NCBI GenBank assembly: GCA_949358305.1
Contig: OX442314.1
Location: 22,935,060-22,995,059, forward strand
Origin: Strigamia acuminata
Taxonomy: Eukaryota > Arthropoda > Chilopoda > Geophilomorpha > Linotaeniidae
Length of the DNA: 60,000 nt
Direction: 5' to 3'
Made by a program: the position numbers and the translations under genes. The notes beneath the pieces were generated by a model. The model was not told the DNA's origin and ran no database searches. It saw only the letters and a program-made list of their open reading frames with translations. Shown piece by piece: positions 35,101 to 44,100 of this stretch. Numbering within the stretch: the first letter of the stretch is position 1; every line of letters starts with the position of its first letter.

Positions 35101-38100
35101 CCGGTCGCTATTGCGATCGTCGCTCTTTTCAGCGTCGCTCTTTTCAGCGTCGCTCTTTTCAGCGTCGCTCTTTTCAGCGTCGCTCTTTTCAGCGACCACT
35201 ATTGTGGTGACGCTAATTTGCGCGCGCTCTTTTGAGCGTAGATCTTTTGAGCGTAGTTCTTGTGAGCGTCGCTATTTTTACCCTTCATCTTATTTTGTAA
35301 TAGAGGGGTGGGGGCAACCATTGTTGCAATCACATGATCGTATCACCTGACCCCATTTTTCCAAAGGTCTATTCTCTGCCTCCTAGATGTGTGTGAATAA
35401 CATCGTTACCGGTATTCTCATTTGGTCATTGGTTAATCTGCTAGTACGTATGCATTAGAACCGTAATGCAATAACAGGATTGTTTTGACGTAGCCTGTCA
35501 CTTATAGTGTAATCGTATGTTTAAAACTAACTAGGCTTACTAGGGTTATACGTCAGCCACAAGAAAAGAGGACACTTCTTAAAATTTGAATTTATTGGTC
35601 TGTCCCCACTATTTAAATGTTCCAACAACCTAATTTTGGCACCCATTTTCTTGGCTTGAAGGAGCATACTCCACCTCAAAGCCAAGAATTTTTTTTTTTA
35701 CAGTTTAGTGACCACAAAATGGCATTTAAAATGATTTTATATAACATGGAAAATAACAAAGAGGTCAGTTGTAGGGAAATAAATTCAAAAATGTTGTGGT
35801 TTAAACAGCAACTAAAAAAATCCGCTAAATCGCTCTGATTTTGAAAAAACGGAAATTTAAAATCCCCAGAAGAGGACTTCGAAAAAGTGCTCACGAAAAA
35901 TACATATTTTACGCTTTTCAATACACTGTACTACAGAATTTATAACAAAACTGGTCATACAGAGTAATTATAAAAAAAAAGTCCCTGCTTTAAACTACTC
36001 TACTTGCTATGCTGTGCTGACACAATGTGAGCTTACTTTAAGGCATACTCATCCAAGATCGGGGTCACGATCGAGTGTCAAGATGTGCAATATGTACGTT
36101 GTCTTGCACTAGCAGATGGCACTGTGCCAGAAGCAGAAACGTTCCTACCAAAATTCAGAAAAGCTTTACTAACGGTTAAGTTGAAGAACCACGGGCAGAA
36201 AATTTAAGTCTCAGTACAAAACAGATTTTGAATAAAATAACAAATAGGTTAATGGATTAGGTTAACTTATATTTATATCACTTAAGGGTTCGAAATGTTG
36301 AAAATATACACAAAAAAAAAGTTTGAATCTAATAAAAGTGTCATTAGGGCATAAGGGGATTCTTATGTCTGTCTTCATTTACTCCCAGAGGGGCCTAGTC
36401 ATACGTAGACACAGAAAATAAGAGTCACAATTCGGATGTTAATTTAATAGTACAAGCTAAAATATTTAGTATGTTTTGTTGTGCTATGGACGTCTTACTG
36501 TCTTAGCAGGAAAGACAACCACTTGGGGAAAAAGTTGTTTCTAAGATAAAGAAATAGATTTCCAAAAGGATATTGAATTAAACTTGAGTTAGAGATATTA
36601 AAGTCTGTTGTTTGGTAACTAAATATTAAAGTTGTTTTGAATTACATTATTGAATTTGAAATTCGGATGGGAGGGAATGGCGAATGTTTTTGAATTTGGA
36701 CATTTGGCATTCAGTTTTCGAATGTGTAAGCTGGCATGCAGTTTGGAACAGGGATAGACAAATACCTTGAGGAGCGGGCCAGAAGTACCATCAGCCCAGG
36801 AGGGCCATTAGTCCATTAAGCTCATTAGTGCAGGAAGGTCATTAGCCCAGGAGGGCCATTAGCTCAGGATGGCCATTGGTCCAACTTGACTTACGGTGCT
36901 TCAATTTTGAGTTTTGACACTCGATGAAACTTTAATAAATATTAATATAAGTGGCGTAAGAGTTGCAAAAAGTTTTAAGTGGTTTCACAGATGAGTTACC
37001 GTAAAAATGTGTTGTTTTTTTTTTTAGTTAAAAGGTGGAAAAGTTGCATCAAAATAACTTCTTTATTAATGGATGATTGGTGGGCCATCTGGCAACTTTT
37101 AAATTACCATATTTTATCGATTAAGAGCTACGGCTCTTATTCAAAACCGTCATTTTTGTCAGCAATTACAATTTTGGTTTTTTGTTTGTTACATTTGTTT
37201 AATGTAACATTTGTTTAACGTAACAAACGAAGTCTGAACGTTACGAACGAAGCGTACGTTCATCGTTTGTGAAGTTAAATACGGAAACAATACCGTACTT
37301 TTGCAAAAATACGGTATTCTTGGTGTCTCAGCCGAGGGCGGCTACAATTCGAGGGCGACTCTTAATTGGTAAAATACGATACTTATATTAATTAATTTCC
37401 AAGGAGTGTTGAAACCAAAATTAGGTTTGCCCTTTTGGGCCACCGTACTGCTGTATTCTTAATTTTGATAATAAGACATTGAATAAAGGAAGAAGACTCT
37501 AAGAAGCTGTGTCTTACATGACCGCAGCAGGCTCAAGCATTGACGTTAGCCTAGGAGGAAGAGCACTGGGGCGAAAAATCGATGTCTCTTGGTAAGGTTT
37601 AATAAACAGGTGGTGTTGAAAATGTGTCCCTATCACGTCATTAACGCAACAGCTTGGAGCTTCGTATTAGTCTTGACGTCTTACTTTGTCTCTGCTTTTT
37701 AACCCTTGAGCAAAACAAAACACGGTCGATATTGTGCCTTTTTTATTTTCGATTTGCTGTGCAATGTTCTTTGGGGAAATGGATTTAAAACTAATTATTT
37801 GCAGAGGGATTTATTAAGTGACATTTTTACCTAAAGGCGAAGGGCGAGGAGGGAATTGGTTTTAAGACGGTTGTTTACTGTCGACAGTTTGCTAATCACT
37901 ATAGTTTGGTTGGAGATTTATAAATCCCAAAACACAAAGTTGTGCTTGAAAAATGCAATAGTTTGAAATGATGCTGTTTTTGGTGAGATGGAAATGGCGA
38001 AGTGGCCCACTTTATCTCATCCTGGCGATAGGATTAAGTGAGCAATGAAACGGGTCTCGGATGAAGAATACGACAAAATAAAAACACTAGTTTAGTTTGG

Positions 38101-41100
38101 AGAGTCGTTTAGACGAGTGTAGGTGTGTTTGCACACGTTTAAAACAAACTTTTACGCAATTTATGTAGCCGAGTTTGAAAAGGCATTTAAGTGTGGTGTG
38201 AATTGCATTCGGGATTGTTTTATTTTATTGCTATTCTTGTTTTGTTGTTTCTCAAAAGGGAATGACGTTTTAAACCATTCATTAAAATGTTATTTATCGG
38301 CTTTGAAAAACGGCAAATCGATGAAAGCGATGAAAATTAAATTATATTATATGGGAAATGGATCACCTGCTGATCGCCTGTTCCCATTAGAACAAACAAG
38401 CTAACAGTCGTACGGCGGTGGTAAATCTTTCTGGCCTGCAGCCGTGATTGGTCATTTTTGGCCGACTTTATTTTAACACACCTTTTTTACTAAAATTAGC
38501 CTCGTGTTGTGGTGCGCTACAAGACTAGTTTTTGTTGAAATAACGCTGAACTTGATGCATTCGGTTAGCGTTTTGGGGTTTTTTTTTTAGTTTTTAAATT
38601 AAAAATACTTTTTTTTAAAAAAAATAAATAATTTATAATAATTCTGATTACATTTTTATGAGGAATACAAAGTGGTTTCATGTGGTTTTTCCAAATGTTT
38701 TTTTTTTTAAAGAATTTTTTTTGTGGTTAATGAGGTCAAATTGACCCCAGCATGCTGCGCAACTGTTAAGCAGCATTGAGGTCCTGGTCAGTACTTGGAT
38801 GGTGATTTAGGTACTGTTTTTATGGCAAGAAAATTTGTGGTTTTCCTAGCTTTTAGTTCGAATACAAGGTTGGGTCCTTATAAAAGTCTGCCCGCAGATC
38901 GCACAAATCAATCTAAGGTGTACATAATAGGCCTCGGTGCCTGTGTATCAGAGAATAACATCGGGTACCCGTACCCGTAACCGTAACCGTACCCGCCCGT
39001 ACCCGTAGGGTACAGGCGGGTACGGTTCTAGATCTCCCGCGACTCCCGGTTACGGGTCGGGTACGGGTACGTTTTTTGTACGTTTGCAACGTTTAGTTTT
39101 ATAATAATAACGTAATAAATTGATTTATTTAACCAATTTGGTTTATTTTTATGATGATGTTTTGATCAGCCTACCGTAGTTCATTGTAAAATCGCACCGC
39201 CATGAACAATGAACACGTAATCGCGGGTACGGGTAGGGTAGGGTAGGGGGATTCCGGGATAGCCCGGGTACGAGCGGGTACAAGTACGAAATTGTTTCGG
39301 TGACGGGTAACGGGCGGGTAACGGGTAAACTTTTTTCGCCAATGTTATTCTCTGCTGTGTATGGATGGATTTGTGTTAGAAGAAAATATAGATAAAATAA
39401 TAATAATATTAAATGCGCCTAAAGTGTTGAAAACTTGGCAAGTGTGCGTCTTAATTATTTACGTTAATGTTGCACTTACACTAGACACTATCAGCACTTG
39501 AAATGTCATTTAGACTAAACAACATTTAAACTAATTGACATACGGTTTTCTCAATCTAATCTAAAAAATGGTGTCTGATTTCAGCTGCAGTGAGAATGCA
39601 CCCACATTTAAACATCAAAGCGTGTTTAGCTGCAATTCTAAACACACTATCTAGCGTTTTGAAATTTATTGAAGATTAAATATGTACTCTGTATTTAGAC
39701 TGGATTAAAGAGGATAAACCAGACTAGTGCAGCTGGTGATTGAATGTTGCGTCAACTTAATGATGGCATCACATTCATGTTTTAGTCAATCGATGTACAC
39801 TTGTTCAATGATTTTTGTTTGCACACTTAAAGAAGCCTGTCATTAATTATTAAATACATGAAAAGGTTAAAATTTCACACATTAATTTTGTTTTGTATTT
39901 GACATCACCAAAACTCCTTAAACGCCTAACGTAGGACTTTTTGAATACACCTATAGCACCTTACATATTTCAATTGCCGTGAAACCGTAAATCCAAACTG
40001 CTGAGTTTTTGTGTAAATATAGATTTAAACGTGTATGATTTACCGTTACTCGTGACATTTCACATGTATAAGCTAAAGTTACACAGTGTGGTCTTTGTAA
40101 AATAAATCACGTGATTACATTTTTGGCAGACTGCCATCTTGGAAACTCAACCTCTACACCTCAGTGCCATGTACCACAGAAGCACTCGAAAACTTGTCAT
40201 TCCAATATGTTGACACAGATGGTTTACACACACATTTTTCGAATAACTAAATTTTTATAATTTGGTCGAATACTTTTTTTTATTACAAAATCATGAGTTA
40301 AATAGTAGAGGCTTTCAATCTTAAAAGTATAAGTGCAGGAGTGGACAAAACTAAAATAATTCAGGAGCCAGCATATCTATCTTGCAAATACAGGCTAAGA
40401 TATTCAGGCGCCAGGTTAAAATTTTCAAGCACCTTGGTGACCAGGCGCTCGGTGTAGAAGTGACTTATTGAACACCTTTCAGGAAGTGACTTAAAAGTCA
40501 TGCTTGAAAAGTCACTTTCACAACAGGCACGCACCCACTCTATTTTCTGCCTTATAGAAGCGACTTACGCTTGATGAACACACTAAATATCGTGTTTCTT
40601 CTATTACATACAGTATATGAAACTTGCAATTTTCTATTCAGCAGAGTGGTTTTTATTACGAAGTACTTTGTCGTTTAAGAGGTATACCATACCAACTGTG
40701 GTTTTGTTAAATATTCACTAATTTTCATTGGTCGGTGGGTAATTTACTGCTAGCTTCCTCAAGCAACCAAAGAAAAATCCCAATAACTTGTTCATTTCAT
40801 TGACAGAGAACTGATATCACATTTCTTCAAATCTTGGAGTGTTCTTCACTCCAATGCATGTCACATGTTACTTGCTATTTTCTGACGCTGCCTTTCTGCA
40901 TCAGCACCACCTGTATCTTAATTTGAATAAACTAGTCAGTTATGTAAATCTCAACTACACCAACGGTCACGTTATTTTGCATGCTCCATTACAGTTTCAA
41001 TACTTAGTCAAGACAGACGAATTCTAACGGCTAGTTTACGATTCTGTAAAATTTAATGGTTGTGCTAATTTTTGCGCAAAGTTTTTGTTCACAATGCAGC

Positions 41101-44100
41101 AAAGAGAATTCAGATTTAAAAATTCAATTCATTTTTTCTTAACAATTTACCCGCGAAATATTGCACATGCATGACCAATTTTTTGCACTTCGCGTGATTG
41201 CGAACTTAAATTTGCAGCATTGTTTAGTAGTCTTAAGACGCACTTTTTTTCTGATATAAACATCTCTAAAAACGGGGTATGTCTTACAATCGATGCATCT
41301 TAGAATAGAAGAAATACGGCCCATCGTTTGCTTTAAGCCTCTAACTAACAATTACCGATAATTCACTTCGAGGATACATGTTTGTTGCTATAGGCCGTCA
41401 TGTCTGTTGTTAATTCAAACTCATTTCCTGTAGGTGTGTTGTGATTGGCAAAGATGATCACCAATGCAGCCAGCCAATGAGAATAAGTGAATATAAGTAG
41501 TTAACTCGTCAATTTACATTTTTCACATGGCAGTCGTTGAGAAATTCCTTTGAATGTCTGATTTTCTTTACGCCTTTTATAGGCAGTAACTTAGAGCAAT
41601 TTCCTTCGGCCCCTTTATGTAATCTTAGTTTTGACAACTTATTCTACTTTACTAGCCAGCACCGTATGTTAGCAGTCGTTCTACTCCAATCTTGTGTGAC
41701 TTAATTCCCATTCAACTGATTTATCCCGATTTCTCGCCTTTTAGATATTAGCTTTCCTACCACAATTTACAATATCAACGTTACAGCGAATGTTCTATCT
41801 GACAGCAGATTTCCCACTTGGAATAGGAAGAGCAAACCTGCGTGGTTTTACAAATGTATAGTTTTGCAAGAGAAAAAAATTATTTTAAAATGTTATAATG
41901 CTAGTCATTTATCACCACAAATAAACGATCAGTTTGAAAAATGTGAGCTGGAGTTTAAAGGCTTTAAAAAAATATTTGAACTTGTCTTCTAATACTATTT
42001 ATAGGGTAATTTTAAATTGGGTTGCTCTGATCAAATAATGGAAAGACTTGTTAGTTGCCAGGCATAGCTTAATGCTTTTGAAGGGTTTAATCTGATTGCT
42101 CTGTTAATTTGAAGGAATAAAAATAAAATTAAAGCTGTTGATGAAGTACGGCAGGTGGTGACAAAAGAATGGAAAAATTTCCATTTTTTTTTTTACAGTA
42201 TGAGATGGGATGTTTTTGACATTAAGTTATTTATGAAAATAGTGAGTTTTATTGGAAATTTGTGTTGGTATAAATTTAATTCTGCGGTTTTTACTTGTTT
42301 GTGACATCTTGTGGACATTTCACATTTGTAACTCGAAATGTTCGCATAACCACACATTTCCCACAACTCTTGATTCGGTGCTGGTGTCACGAGCAGTGAT
42401 GTTAAGAGGCCAATTCAAGCTTCTTTTATTTTTTAACAGCAGCATATAACAATGTTATTTTAGACAATGATGGCAGACTACTGCACTCTTAAGACAAACT
42501 CAGAGTTTTGTGACGCAACTATTGTGAAATGTGAGTCTAAGTTTAGTAGGGGGTCAAATGAGGGATCTGGAAGAAACAGCTCAATTACTGCTTTTCTTTC
42601 TAACAAAGGATTTACTTCGTTTTTATTTGCCAATTTTCTATATACATTCCAGTCTGTTTTTATACTGTAGATACGTTCCAGAAAACACCATGTTAAAAAA
42701 AACTATGGCTGTATTCAAAAAGTCGTTTTATATACTCTTTCCGCACTCAAGAGGAGCCCTGGAAGCTGGGCTCCCATTGGCCAAGCCGTTTCACTTGAGT
42801 ACTGATACAAAAAGAAGACCCAAAACAACAGACTTGTGCTGGCGTACAGACATTGTAAGGGGAGATCGGCTAAAATAACATGTGCTCTCCAGACACAGCA
42901 AGCAATAAAATGAAAAGAAATTCGTTTTAACTAAAAAAAAACATAAAACTTTATTTCAAAGATAGAAAAAACATTTTATTACATAATAACAATCAATGTA
43001 CATCATTTCAACCATAATTATTCACGAATAGACTAAAAATCATAAGGAACTACTTTTCCTAGTAGCAGTAGTTCAACTGCAGTTCTGAGTGATTAAATAG
43101 GGCCAATGGGAGCCCAGCTTCCAGGGCGCCTCTTGAGTGCGGAAAGAGTATAGGTGTTTGTGTTTTTGTTTTGGGATGTTAAAAGATATAAAACACTAAC
43201 CAAAAACATTTCAAATATGACTTTTTAAAAATCTTTGTAAAAAATGTGTTATATCAAAAGAAATTGTGTTAAAATGGAATTGAATTTATTTTTCCGGACC
43301 ATGTTATATCAAAATCGTGTACAAAAAGACCGTGTAAAAACAACTGGGTTTATTGTCAAAATAACTGCCAAGATGTTTTCATCTTGGCTTTTTGCTTTGC
43401 TCCATGGCTTTACTTTAGTTGTTCCAGTGTATTATTTGGTCACATTAAAATCAGCAATGCATGACCCAGCTTTGATACGACTGTATAGTAATAAAGCCAG
43501 GGAAATGTGTGCAATTACATTGTTGTCATTTATGGATGAGCAATAGAGGATAAGATTATTTAAAAAAAAAAATTTATTCTAACTATCTGCTGAGTGCCGA
43601 CGTACACATAGAGTTTATCACTGATTTGTTCCAGTGGTTCTTAAATCTCTGGAGCCCCTTTAGTTGCATAAAAAATTACAGTAGCTGCATTCAAAAATTA
43701 AAATAACAATTTTAGTTTAAGTGTATTTTAAGTTTTAACATGGGTTTAAACAGGAAATGATGTCATTTTTGGTTTAAAATTGAAGTAAAACACAAAATAT
43801 TTTAGTTTTTGAATGCAGCTAGTGTAAGATGTGTGGTTTTGACAGCTGTGTCATTCAGACAGGGCTGCTGAGGTCCAATCATAATCAGTCTTTGTCCACA
43901 CAAAAGATAAAGAATGTAGCTCTCCCAACCAGATGCTTACTGGACAGGACACAATTTTATGTCTTCAGTTGTATGTCTGGACCCCCACAGCTTACAATGT
44001 ATATTGAGCCTCAGTGGCCTATTGTTTTTATTTGTTGCTTTGCATTTATCGAAGCTGGAGACAAGGGTATACAAGTATTATCACCTGTTGATGTCTGGTG

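Larger units (their letters stand above)
34613..35373. repeat. inverted-end repeat family F, copy 2, with two tandem arrays
   Basis: Left end AATAGACCATTGGAAAATTA, right end reversed AATAGACCTTTGGAAAAATG then GGGTCAGGTGATAC. Both ends match family F copy 1. The centre is unlike copy 1 and consists of a 20-22-bp array followed by a 15-bp array. No transposase. Confidence 0.75.
35374..38948. other. intron 1-2, proximal part: repeats only
   Basis: Contains a short tandem repeat at 36785-36875, family C copy 3 and long T/A runs near 38580-38720. Open frames of 60-90 codons here are AT-rich and unsupported. Confidence 0.5.

Noticed and set aside
35093-35350. 85-codon frame with repeated SLFSA
   Set aside because: The 15-bp period is a multiple of three, so the tandem array stays open in every frame. 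No other coding evidence.
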